A DNA stretch of 64,000 nucleotides. It comes from Xanthostigma xanthostigma (Eukaryota > Arthropoda > Insecta > Raphidioptera > Raphidiidae). The translations under genes and the position numbers were made by a program. The stretch spans positions 20,850,001 to 20,914,000 of the forward strand of contig OY754469.1 of assembly GCA_963575645.1 (NCBI GenBank). The letters run 5' to 3'. The notes under the pieces were generated by a model. It worked only from the letters and a program-made list of their open reading frames with translations, ran no database searches and was not told the DNA's origin. Each line of letters begins with the position of its first letter. Position 1 is the stretch's first letter. Positions 21,806 to 31,865 of this stretch are shown here, piece after piece.

Positions 21806-21893
21806 GTGCGCGTGGACGAGCGGTTACGACGTTAGGCTAGTAATAACTAATAACAGGGTCTTGAGTTCGATTCCCGCCAGCATCATTGGAAAA
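21806..21893 (+). repeat. tRNA-like sequence, probable SINE head or decayed tRNA copy
   Basis: TGGACGAGCGGTTACGACG resembles the A-box side of a tRNA and GAGTTCGATTCCCGCC resembles the B box. The T stem does not pair well and no acceptor stem is seen, so it is not a functional tRNA gene. Confidence 0.45.
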
Positions 21894-22352
21894 TTTATTT
21901 TTCAATTTTTAATTTTTTTTATGTTTTTAATTGTTTTTTTAGTTTTAATTTATTTTCTCAATTTTTTTCTTATTATATTTTTATTTCCTTTTTAATTTTT
22001 AATTTTTATTATTTTCTTGTTTTTTGAAAAATTCACTTTCGTCAAATCTTTTATTAAAAAATAACAAAATATATGATTGAAGTTAGATTTAAATAAATTA
22101 ATTTATTAAAAAACATATTTATCATAAAAAGTGCAACAAAAATTAAAAAGTGAAAAGATTACGAAGTGAAACTTCTTTTTTTAATGCAAAATAAGTATTT
22201 TACAAATGATATGAAAAAAAATTTGTATTTTTAATGGTGGGCCTTGTTCATTGATTTTTTTTTCATGCCTTCAAAATGTGCCTTCATGGAATCTTCAAGA
22301 ATATCCATATTTCAAATGAATATAAATAAAAAAAAAAAAACTAAAAAAAAAA
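21894..22352. other. T-rich low-complexity stretch
   Basis: A long run of T-rich words follows the tRNA-like block to about 22030, then AT-rich sequence. No gene. Confidence 0.5.
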
Positions 22353-22403
22353 ATATACGCGTCGACTTGAGAACCTCCTCCGTTTTTGTTTTTAGTCGGT
22401 TAA
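22353..22403 (+). repeat. Interspersed repeat tail, copy 1
   Basis: ATATACGCGTCGACTTGAGA through GTCGGTTAA, preceded by an A-rich run. The same 50-bp end recurs at 29132-29184. Confidence 0.7.
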
Positions 22404-22594
22404 TAAAAAAGAATCATGTATCACAGAGCATAGACTTGTTATAGCTCATTTTTATTTTTAATAGACTTCACATGGATTGTTTACAAATTGAATGTCATGG
22501 TATTCGCATGGAGGTTGCCGATTGCACCACTAGGTGTTGCACCGCGGCAGCACTGGACTACGCGGCAAAATATAAATGCACTTTTGTAGTACTG

Positions 22595-22678
22595 TTTGTT
22601 AAATGAGAAGTAAAAATCAAAAGTCGATTATTGCAATTTCTATAACCGACTTTTGATTGTTACTTCTTATTTAACAAA
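22595..22678. other. 84-nt imperfect hairpin, pre-miRNA-like in shape
   Basis: Two 32-nt arms starting TTTGTTAAATGAGAAG pair at 30 of 32 positions around a 20-nt loop. The size and two mismatches suit a microRNA precursor, but a short MITE would look the same. Confidence 0.35.
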
Positions 22679-22901
22679 ATACATGAGAGACGCGCTCGAA
22701 GACGAAACCATAGTTGCATGGAGTAAGGATCGTGTTGTTTTTTACAATACATATTCTAATTTCGGAGATTCATTGCATTTAAATACAACAATATGAACAC
22801 TTTTATTGCATTTAAATACAACAATATAAAACATACACATATGTTTATTTTGGAGGAAAAATAAAAATAATGTCTCACACTTTGGAAAAAGACGTGAAAT
22901 C

Positions 22902-23451
22902 TTAAAAAAAAACTTCGGAGAAGTAAAAACTTCGTTCTGTGCTAAATTCAAAAACTTGAGGCGACTGAATCTTAACATTATAACTTAAAAAAAAAGAATT
23001 TCGAGGCAGACAAGAAATTGAAATCAAGCTCGAAATTCTGTGCGTAAGACGTCGAAAAAAAATGAATTTCGAGGCAGACAAGGAATTGAAATCCAACCTT
23101 GAAATTCTGTGCTTATAAAAGCTACAAGAGCAACAGCAAAAAAAAGTGCATAGACGGCGTTTTTTTAGTGGTAACTAAAGGAGTTATGCGAACACCGTCT
23201 TTGCATTTTTTTTTTGCTGTTGCTCTTGTAGCTTTTATAAGCACAGAATTTCAAGGTTGGATTTCAATTCCTTGTCTGCCTCGAAATTCATTTTTTTTCG
23301 ACGTCTTACGCACAGAATTTCGAGCTTGATTTCAATTTCTTGTCTGCCTCGAAATTCTTTTTTTTTAAGTTATAATCTTAAGATTCAGTCGCCTCAAGTT
23401 TTTGAATTTAGCACAGAACGAAGTTTTTACTTCTCCGAAGTTTTTTTTTAA
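22902..23451. mobile_element. 550-bp inverted repeat with nearly identical arms
   Basis: Left arm 22902-23145 and right arm about 23206-23451 are reverse complements over about 244 bp, with one base mismatch (in AATCTTAACATT versus AATCTTAAGATT) and a small difference in the length of one A/T run. The stem continues imperfectly through GCATAGACGGCG/CACCGTCTTTGC to a loop of about 30 bases. Each arm also has two direct units of about 60 bp starting GAATTTCGAGGCAGACAAG that are themselves small palindromes. TTAA stands at both outer ends, but since TTAA is its own complement this could be part of the arms. The mirrored 64-codon open frames in the arms are consequences of the symmetry, not genes. 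Confidence 0.95.
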
Positions 23452-23772
23452 TATATTATACATAGCTTACATTGCTGTAAATAACAAACAATATTTCTTA
23501 GCTTTAAATATACCTATACTCACGTTCTCCACAATTATATGATATCATGACTCAATTACGAGAAAAAACGATTTGTAGCGAACGGCGGCGCTTCAAAATT
23601 TATTTTTGAGCTTATGAAAATCAGAAAGAAGTGGTTTAGGTGTCATTCTGTTCAGAACTTTCGACTCTTATAAAGTCTATAGGAACGTCTGCTGTCCACT
23701 TTGTCTTATAATATTATTATGTATATCGTATAGTGTATAAAAATGTACTGTTTTATTAATTTAATATTTATT

Positions 23773-24203
23773 ACCGAGCGGTGTAACGTAGTGGTGAGAG
23801 CACTAAACCCGCATTCAGAAGGTACTAGGTTCAAATCTCGGCGGGGGCAGATGTGACTGGGGAGTTTTTTCTACTGCCTCTCGCCGAGAAACTGTGATTC
23901 CTGTACTGGCCATCTTGTTGAGGTTTTCCATAGTTTCCCTCAATAATTTCACATAAATATAGAGATGGTTTCTTATTCAAGGCCATGGTCGACTACCTAT
24001 CAAACTCCTATGCTCAAAATTTGCCTACCTTATCCTAATTTCCTGAAAATTCCTTCATTCGCCCATTGCTATTAAATAATTTAAAGTTTAAAAATGTAGA
24101 AAATAACGGGAAGTGAGGCGAAAATGGAAAATAGTAATGATGCGAATGGCGTCTGTTATGACATAAAGTCGAGAAACGGGCGTTAAATGCATTATTATTA
24201 TTA
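23773..24203 (+). mobile_element. tRNA-derived SINE, longer copy
   Basis: Starts ACCGAGCGGTGTAACGTAG. It has a pol III A-box-like TAGTGGTGAGAGC and B-box GGTTCAAATCTC, a body with 'ccatcttgttgaggttttcc', and ends GCATTATTATTATTAT. A shorter copy lies at 62814-63001. The ATT tail matches the tails of the LINE remnants in this window. Confidence 0.8.
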
Positions 24204-24889
24204 TAATTTGTTTATTTTTTTTGTTTATATGTTGTTTCATCAAATTATTATATACTACCTACTTTATGGGTGTTATTGGCAACTGTTAAAATATCATTAA
24301 ACATGTAATTAAAAAAAGATACATGCAAATATCTTATTGGCCTACGGCCCATCCGATCTGACTGTTGACTATATATATATTTAGCCCAGGAAATTGCATC
24401 GCGTGTAGGGTCTCTAAATAAGTTAGTCATTATCAATAAAAAAATGCGTATACTGTCAATTATCGGGTTTGCAAACGATAAAACACTTTATATGTGTTTT
24501 GAGTTATAATATTTTTATTGGAACTGTGAAAAAAATCGCCCCAGAATATAGACAGATGTTTATTTGAAGTGACATCGGTTGTAAAAGCCAGTTTTACATT
24601 AAGGTTTCTGATCACGTAGACCTCTGACCGAAGTCTGAACGACGTCCAGTCTTCGAGCTGAAATAAACAGTAGACAGTTTCGTCATTGAGACTGTGTAGT
24701 ATGTATGATCTGTTGTTCACGAGGGAGACACTTGAAACCAACGGTTCCAACACATAAAAATAAAAACAAACAAGCTAGGTAGTATCATTATCCAATTTAT
24801 GCTAATCTGAAGCTATTTGTTACTGAAAATCATACATAGATTGAACCAAATTGTTTTGGTGTAACATACATTGATGGTTATTATTATCA
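24204..24889. other. Non-coding stretch
   Basis: No supported frame or repeat. Confidence 0.4.
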
Positions 24890-25230
24890 ATCAAACAAAT
24901 AAAATTATCGATCAATTTTTTTCAGACCATATATTGACAAAAAATTAATAAAGAAATATAAATCAATATATATATTCTTCAAGTAAATAAAATTGTCGAC
25001 CAATTTTTCTCAGACAATTTTATTTACTTGAAGAGTTCTATTCAGACGTTAACCAAAGATTTGTATAAATCAATATAACAAAAATTGATTTATTTATTTA
25101 TATTGAATTATATTTTTATATTAATTTTTTTGTCAATATATGCTCTGAAAAAAATTGGTCGACAATTTTATTTATTTGAAGAGTTCTATTCAGACGTTAA
25201 TCAAAGATTTGAATTATCAATCAAAGTTTA
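24890..25230. mobile_element. Foldback cluster, family E
   Basis: Copies of AAATAAAATTGTCGACCAAT in both orientations, with GAAGAGTTCTATTCAGACG twice downstream. A perfect 21-bp stem (CTTCAAGTAAATAAAATTGTC and its complement) lies at about 24977-25034. Related copies are at 58155-58300 and, diverged, at 53297-53425. Confidence 0.75.
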
Positions 25231-25734
25231 TAAGTATTTGTTATTAAATAATGGAAAATGATGTTGAATGACTGCATAAGCGCTGTAGCGTGAATATTTC
25301 GTGTTTTTGGCATATCTATAATAGTTCAAGCGGCCGACTTAAAAAATTATTCCGATTTTATAGAGAATGAAAATTTCAGACAAGATCGTGACTTCAATCA
25401 CTTGCCTAGGCAACTCTGCGAGAACCTGATCTGACAGCGGTAACGGTTTTCATTTTGATGTAGTTTAAGGCCCATAGAGTTAAAGCTTTTAATTTTTATA
25501 AATTTGTTGGTCGGTAATAGCTTTTAAGTTTTTTTATAAAAAGTTGTGGGTTGCTTGATATAGTCATAAATTTTTCATTAATAGCTATAATTTGTAAAAG
25601 TAGAGAAAAAGTAGACAGCACCTCACGCTTTGAAATATTAAAACACATTTTGTAAAATTATTTTGCATTTTTTAGTTTATAAAAACGCGTTATTTTAGGG
25701 TTTTTTTTTCTGCCTTTTAGTTTTACCTAGGTAT
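25231..25734. other. Non-coding AT-rich stretch
   Basis: Nothing recognised. Confidence 0.4.
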
Positions 25735-26120
25735 ATATAAAATTTCCGAGCCACATTTTTGGCCGCGCTAATATCTCCGAAACCACTGAACAGATTTTAA
25801 TGACATTTTGTAAATGTGCCTTGCTTGGTGCAACTTACGCTATACGATAGTTTTTATTAAATATTCTGTACAAAATTACGGTATTTTCTCAAAAAACCTG
25901 TTATAGTAGTATGTAACGACATCTGACAGAATTTACTCAAAGCAATTAGTTCAGAAGCAAACAAAAAAACTGTTTTGTATCAAGTAGCGACATGGGTTAG
26001 AATTCGCTCGAAGCTATTAGTTCAGAAGCAAATCTGGTAGAATTTGCTCAAAGGCATTAGTTTAGATACCGGACCGCAAACGAAATACATTTTGCAGAAT
26101 TATATCTATCGCACCCGGGT
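25735..26120 (+). repeat. Helitron-like repeat family H, copy 1
   Basis: 'ggccgcgctaatatctccga', 'cttgcttggtgcaacttacg' and ATCTATCGCACCCGGGT match 41265-41663 in order. The CTAG end is missing here. Confidence 0.65.
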
Positions 26121-26235
26121 AAGTAATATATACAAATTGTAAGACTAAAAAACAGAAAATAACATTAGATTTAAAAAAAATTAATTATTTAGGTATATAA
26201 ATTATAAGACTAAAATGAAACAATCTTTTAAAGCC

Positions 26236-26300
26236 AGGACAGACAGACGAACGAACAGATATCGTGAGCTTAGTAAATAGGGTTCCTTACGGAACCTTAT
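26236..26300 (+). repeat. Truncated copy of the GGGTTCC repeat
   Basis: GACAGACAGACGAACG followed by 'gagcttagtaaatagggttc' and CGGAACC, as at the right end of 60371-61731. Confidence 0.6.
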
Positions 26301-26589
26301 CGAAGGGATAGGCAATAAAACGAGTTAATATTTCATTGTCATCCAATTCTCACCTACCTATGTTTAAAGTGTCAAGTCTCTAACTCATCGGGAATTTGGC
26401 TTAGAATCAATTGCAAAATTTGTACCGAATAGACAGACCAACATGAAAGCGAGTTATTTAAAACGTGATAAAAATGATACTTGCTGTGTTACAATTGCTA
26501 TTGGAGAGACAAGAGATGGATGATATATAACCGTACATTAATTTTTTCACACTAACCGGACATTTGTCAAGTTAAATGTATGATTTTAC

Positions 26590-27015
26590 AATAGCTCTCG
26601 GGGTTGCAGAAAGGATTGTCAAAAAATTGATTTGAAAATGACCTTACATTGTGATCATATTATATTATAGTTTTCATACATCAGGAGCAGTCCTATGTGA
26701 TATTCAAACTCCCTGTCATCTAGAACATTAGATTGCACTCACACAAAAACAAAAAAAAAGTACCGCTTTTCAAGCTAAATTCTGATCAAATGCATCGAAA
26801 AACGTTGTTTCGAAGTGAAAACTGTACAAAAAGCGATGTTAAATAAATGTAAACATAGTTAACTATTTTTCGAGCAGGATCGACTTAAAACTCTAAGATG
26901 ATTTTCATATGGGGAAATATGTATGTTTACAATCTAAGGTCATTTTTTTGATAATCCTTTCTGCTGTAGTGTTTGATTGACTGGCAGGGTCACCATCAAT
27001 CAAACACTACACTGC
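26590..27015. mobile_element. Foldback repeat, family F
   Basis: GTTGCAGAAAGGATTGTCAA on the left and the complementary TTGATAATCCTTTCTGCTG on the right enclose about 380 bp, followed by a small hairpin of AGTGTTTGATTG and its complement. The left arm recurs at 56510. Confidence 0.65.
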
Positions 27016-27559
27016 AACCCAGCATATAAGCCCAACATATTACGTAATATTTCTTTACAGTCTGCAGCATTGGATAGTTTTTAATATTCACTCCCTTTCT
27101 TATTCATTAATTGTTCTTTTTGCAAATAAGTCAGTCGTCAAATTGTTTAAAGTCTAGCAAAACAACGTATAATTTTTAAAATTACTTTTTTACGACACAA
27201 TTTGCATTCCGGGTCAGTAATTTTAAATTATATAATATAATATATAGAGCTCGCCAGCAGTGTTGTTGGTGTTATCAAGTCTGTATTTCTTTAACGGAAC
27301 AGCCATTCTTCACATCAAGTAGCTTCTAAATTACTATACAATGCTCTTGTCGCTGTGACACTTCTGGACGTGATGTCTGCAAAAGCGAAAGAAATAAACA
27401 AAAGACGACGGGACTCGACAAGTTCACAAGTTCTCAATATAACTGTGTAGGCGTAATATATTGTGGCACTTTAGTGTGAAATAGCCGTTGAAAATAGCAA
27501 AAACGTGAAACTTGTTCCTCATGCTCTAAATTTCTATAAACTGTCAATTAAATTTAATC
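27016..27559. other. Non-coding stretch
   Basis: Nothing recognised. 27560-27686 matches part of the repeat near 59130-59395 (TAAAATGTACTAATCCTTAA). Confidence 0.4.
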
Positions 27560-27686
27560 TTTATCGTTAAAAACGTTGAGGGAAAGTTTGGTAGAGGAAC
27601 CGATATTTTGTTTCTGGTCGACTTTTCGGAATGGTGGTAAAATGTACTAATCCTTAATACATGATCACTTTTCTCCGGTTTATTAC

Positions 27687-27845
27687 AAGTTCGTTCCAAG
27701 CAGCCAGCAAACGGTTCCGAAACCGCCACCCGCATGCGCACTAGGTAAAACGAAGCTGTTAATGGCGATTTTAGAACACGTTTTACCTACTGCGCATGCG
27801 GGTGACGGTTTCGGAACCGTTTGCTGGCTACTTGGAACGAACCTT
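27687..27845. mobile_element. MITE family C, copy 2
   Basis: The best preserved copy: AAGTTCGTTCCAAGCAGCCA at the left and its near-exact complement TGGCTACTTGGAACGAACCT at the right. Arms about 70 bp, whole about 159 bp. TACA is found on both flanks. Confidence 0.88.
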
Positions 27846-28049
27846 ACAATTCCATTATAATTTCTGTACAATTATTGTATGTAAAAATGAGAAATGAAAC
27901 TCAAATTCAGAAAGTAAATCTCCTAGTGAAAATATTTCTTTTTCTTGCAATTGTGAATTGGAACAGTTTTTCAGTGAAAACTACAGAATTTATCTAGTTT
28001 TCTTGGAAAAAATTCGTTAAGACCAGGAATTAAAAAAAAAATGAATACT

Positions 28050-28550
28050 TATAAAAAAAACTTTTTAACAAAAAAATTAAACCGCCGTAAAACTGAAAAT
28101 CAAAAAATAATAAATCTTTTTATTTAACTAAGTTCTATTTAAGTTGTTGAACGTATGTGACAGTCTAGTATATCTAAGTAATTTTGAGTCGGCGTCAACA
28201 ATCCTTCGCGGGAAATCTCTGAGAGTTCACGAAGTTTTTGTCAGCGACAGAGCAACCCGAACGGGCACACACTGAGGGCACACGTCTTTGCGAGTGGTCG
28301 TGTGCAGAGCGCATGTTTAGAATGTTAATGTTTATCGCTGGAGATTTCACGTATCATTGTTAATTTGATTTGGTTATTTCTTTTAGTGATCTTTGTTCAT
28401 TGATTGTTTGACGCCGACTCAAAATTACTTAGATATACTAGACTGTCACATACGTTCAACAACTTAAATAGAACTTAGTTAAATAAAAAGATTTATTATT
28501 TTTTGCTTTTCAGTTTTTCGGCGGTTTAATTTTTTTGTTAAAAAGTTTTT
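28050..28550. mobile_element. Foldback element with about 150-bp arms
   Basis: The left arm runs from ACTTTTTAACAAAAAAATTA through AGTAATTTTGAGTCGGCGTC, and the right arm is its complement from GACGCCGACTCAAAATTACT onward. The 200-bp centre is GC-richer. Few mismatches, so fairly young. Confidence 0.88.
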
Positions 28551-28599
28551 ATTTTATAATTTTTTGTGGCTATATAATTTATAATTGTAATACACAACT

Positions 28600-29184
28600 C
28601 AGCATGAAAATCTGTGAGTGAACAATAAATCACCCCTATTTTCCCACCCTTAGGGTAGGAATTTTTTTTCCAAATTTATATGAGACCAACCTCGAGGTAT
28701 ACCCTATCCAATAAAAAATAATTATCAAAATCGGACTACTCTGTAAAAAGTTATGTGTGGTCATACATTACAATCAGTGAGTAAACAATCAATCATCCCC
28801 TGTTTTCCTACCCTTAGGGTTGGAATTTTTTTACCAAATTTATATGGAACCAACTTCGGGGTATACCCTTTCAACCAAAAAAATAATTATCAAAATCGGA
28901 CTACTCTGTAAAAAGTTATGTGTGGTCATAAATTACAATCAGTGAGTGAACAATCAATCATCCCCTGTTTTCCTACCCTTAGGGTTGGAATCTTTTTACC
29001 AAATTTATATGGGACCAACTTCGGGGTATACCCTTTCAAACAAAAAAATATTTATCAAAATCGGACTACTCTGTAAAAAGTTATGCGTGGTCATACATAA
29101 AAAAAAAATAAATAAATAAAATAAAAAAAAAATATATACGCGTCGACTTGAGAACCTCCTCCGTTTTTGTTTTTCGTCGGTTAA
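28600..29184 (+). repeat. Three 165-bp tandem units plus repeat tail, copy 2
   Basis: The block CCCTTAGGGT recurs at 28647, 28811 and 28976 (spacing 164 and 165) within units that end AAAAAGTTATGTGTGGTCAT. After an A-rich run the CGCGTCGACTTGAGAACC tail (29132-29184) follows, so this may be the 3' part of one retroposon family. Confidence 0.8.
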
Positions 29185-29949
29185 AAAATAGACAAAATCA
29201 GAGGAATACTGTGATTTTCCTTAAAATATGTTCCAATTTACGATCGTGAGAAAAATTTTAGCGAATTTCTGTGACTTTCTTTCAAAAAATCTTTTTTCAG
29301 AAAAAATATTTTCACCAGAGTCAGTACGAATCCCTGCGGATGTAACAAAGGTATTTTTTCTGTTGTCTCTTCCTGAGAAACGCGATTCCCGTACCAGCCT
29401 TAGTTGGAAATTAATGGTGCTCACAAAATTAATGTGTAATTCTTTGTACTTAGCTGACTCAAATACTCGACCAGAAAAGGAACCTTAAAAAGTTTAAGCG
29501 AACGCATTTAAACCTTTCACAAAATATAACATTTTTCTCGCTAGCGTGTAACTAATACAGGTATTAAGCTTGGAGCCTGTGTTCCACCATGAATATAAAG
29601 CCCTCACAGTCTAAGGCTCTATACAACACTGAAAAATAAACTTAAATAGGTCCAACGGTTTTTAAATTATTTGCGAACCGACAGACATACACGCGCGATA
29701 AAGAACTTTATGTAATAGAAGATATATTTCAAAAGCTTTTTTTCAACTTTTTAAATAATAATATGTTAATGATCCCAGTAGAACATGACAGGTTAAATAC
29801 AAAGAACAAAGAGATCTAAACATCCATTATGGCACACTAACGATGCTTGCGGAATAAGGAAGCACTTGTAAATAGTCCGACTGTCAGCTATTCTCTCTGA
29901 CTGAAACAAAGCACTATCGCGACTCTCTCTTGTCATTGTCATGCCTATT
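29185..29949. other. Non-coding stretch
   Basis: 29380-29400 (GAGAAACGCGATTCCCGTAC) resembles the SINE body at 23890. Otherwise nothing. Confidence 0.4.
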
Positions 29950-30203
29950 TATATATAATATTAGTCTACCATTACGTACAGTTGTCAATTCGTTCATTGA
30001 AAGTTTTTCTCCTAAGCTCAGAAGTATTTTAAAACGACTGTCAAGTGAATAGTATTTAACAGCTTTTTTTAATAACAACTTTAAATGTGAAAAAAATATA
30101 ACAATTACCTAGTAATTTAAAGAATTAAAATTGGATGTTTCATCTCAATTCGTGCGGAGGCGTGGCTATCGGCTAGTTAGTTATAAACATTAGTGGCGTG
30201 GTG
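29950..30203 (+). promoter_or_regulatory. Candidate promoter and non-coding first exon
   Basis: CTCTCT clusters (29890-29930) precede TATATAA at 29952-29958. An initiator-like ACAGTT has its A at 29980, 28 bases further on. A donor-like GTGAGT occurs at about 30199. No coding frame lies between, so a 5' untranslated exon is the only reading. Transcription evidence is lacking. Confidence 0.35.
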
Positions 30204-30257
30204 AGTCGGACGATTAACATGTAAATATTTTTAACCGGAATGATATAACCTCTTCCC

Positions 30258-30550
30258 CCCGTTTTTGAGGATGTTTAACGCGGTGTTGATATTAAAATTT
30301 CCCTTTGGGTTTGCGCAGCCCCCCAAAACAGCCAAAAACTACCCCCGAACGGGATTAAACGCGCATTATTTCCTTTTCGAAAAAAACGTTTTTTCCCTGT
30401 TGTTGAGGATGCTGAGTACGGTGGTAGTGTTAAACATTGCCGTTGACTCTCACCAACCCCTCCACCTGCCAAATCTCACCTCTGAAATTATTTCATATCG
30501 TCGGCAAACTTGGGTTATCTCCCTGTTTTTGAGGAGGCTAATACAATTTT
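30258..30550 (+). repeat. Diverged tandem repeat
   Basis: CCCTGTTNTTGAGGATG recurs with spacing of about 138 and 126 (TTGAGG at 30265, 30403, 30529), each time near a C-rich stretch. Short frames here are not genes. Confidence 0.5.
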
Positions 30551-31428
30551 AAAATTTTTTTTTAATATTTCGTGACGCCAAAGGTAACATCTTCCGTTAA
30601 AGCAAGTTAAAAAGTACAATAAAATAAAAATATAAAATTATTTCCCAGTAAAACTTCGTTACCATAATCAATATCGAATCCAGTTTCCTTATTTTAAGAA
30701 TAAAGCTTCTAATTTTGAAGGATAGATTACTTATTTAATCTAGATGAACCTTTTTATTACGCGTTAGCTTCAAGTCATAAATTTTGTTGTATATGTGTTG
30801 ATTTATATTCCATGATAGTGGTTTTATACAGATAGTGTTCGTACACAAGATGACATGTTACGTAATTGCAAAACTTGAAACACATCCTATAGAACATAAT
30901 AGAAAATGGAATATTTTCTAAGTATATAGGATGATAAAAAATGTGTTACCCATTAATTGTTCTAATCAAAACAAACAAAAAACACTTAATCAACAAGGAT
31001 CGAAAAAGAAATAGTTTAAGAGATAGAGTAGATTTAATATTTTTCACGCTATTGTACAATCAAGTCATTCATATCGATTTTCAATCAATGTTTAGCCTGG
31101 GATGTTATAGTCTAAGCTCCCATCGAGTACTGGATACACTACTAAAATTTTATTAGTAAATTAAAAAAAAAAATACGATGAAATACGATCGGTGGCAGAT
31201 TATTCTATTCTTTTTTAAACAGTTTTTTATTTTAGTATCTCGTATACTACGCGATACTACATGATGTATATATAGATTATAGAAAAATATCATTTTTTTG
31301 CATATCTAGCACACCTCTCTTCAATTTGACTAAGGTCTACCGAAATGGTGTACATAGAGGTGAGGGTTTTTAGTGGATGGAAATTCCGCACTATAACAAT
31401 GTGATGTCTAAAAGATTTTTCCTTTCCG
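30551..31428. other. Non-coding AT-rich stretch
   Basis: Nothing recognised. Confidence 0.4.
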
Positions 31429-31463
<35 letters not shown>

Positions 31464-31865
31464 TCTTTATTGATTCAAAAGGGTTTTGATCAAATGGTCA
31501 AGTTCAGCGTAAACGCTGTTTTACAACTTGACCCAGTTACAAAAGAAACTTAAATTACAAAAAATAAAAACATAAATTGTGCCATAAGCATAGCCTATAG
31601 AACAGACTTAATTTTAGTTTTAAATGAGTTTAAAATTAAACATTTTAGCTCAGAAGGCAAGATATTATAATAATGGGGAGCCAGGTACGTAAACGAAGCT
31701 TTGAATTTGGTCATGCGAAACTTCGGAATTGATGTTTTCAATTTCTCCCTTGTATGATCATATTTGCGAGGCATGTGAAAAAAATGGCTACGCAAATAAT
31801 GATAATAATAACTGTATATAATGAACATTTCTCTACGAGATACTAACAACAAGAATTATTTGAAG
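31429..31865 (-). mobile_element. 3' end of a non-LTR retrotransposon (LINE), 5' truncated
   Basis: The minus strand has an open stretch (31595-31852) ending like LINE ORF2 proteins: MPRKYDHTREKLKTSIPKF, then KASFTYLAPHYYNILPSEL and LNSFKTKIKSVL. It is followed by a short 3' UTR and an (ATT)n tail (31429-31461 on the plus strand). Only the last 80 or so residues remain, typical of 5' truncation on insertion. Confidence 0.8.

Noticed and set aside
22902..23096. 64-codon frame duplicated at 23257-23451
   Set aside because: Both frames are the same arm sequence of the inverted repeat read on opposite strands; no protein features.
23773..23850. Possible tRNA gene
   Set aside because: It has A- and B-box-like motifs but no acceptor or anticodon stem, and it recurs with a body and ATT tail, so it is a SINE.
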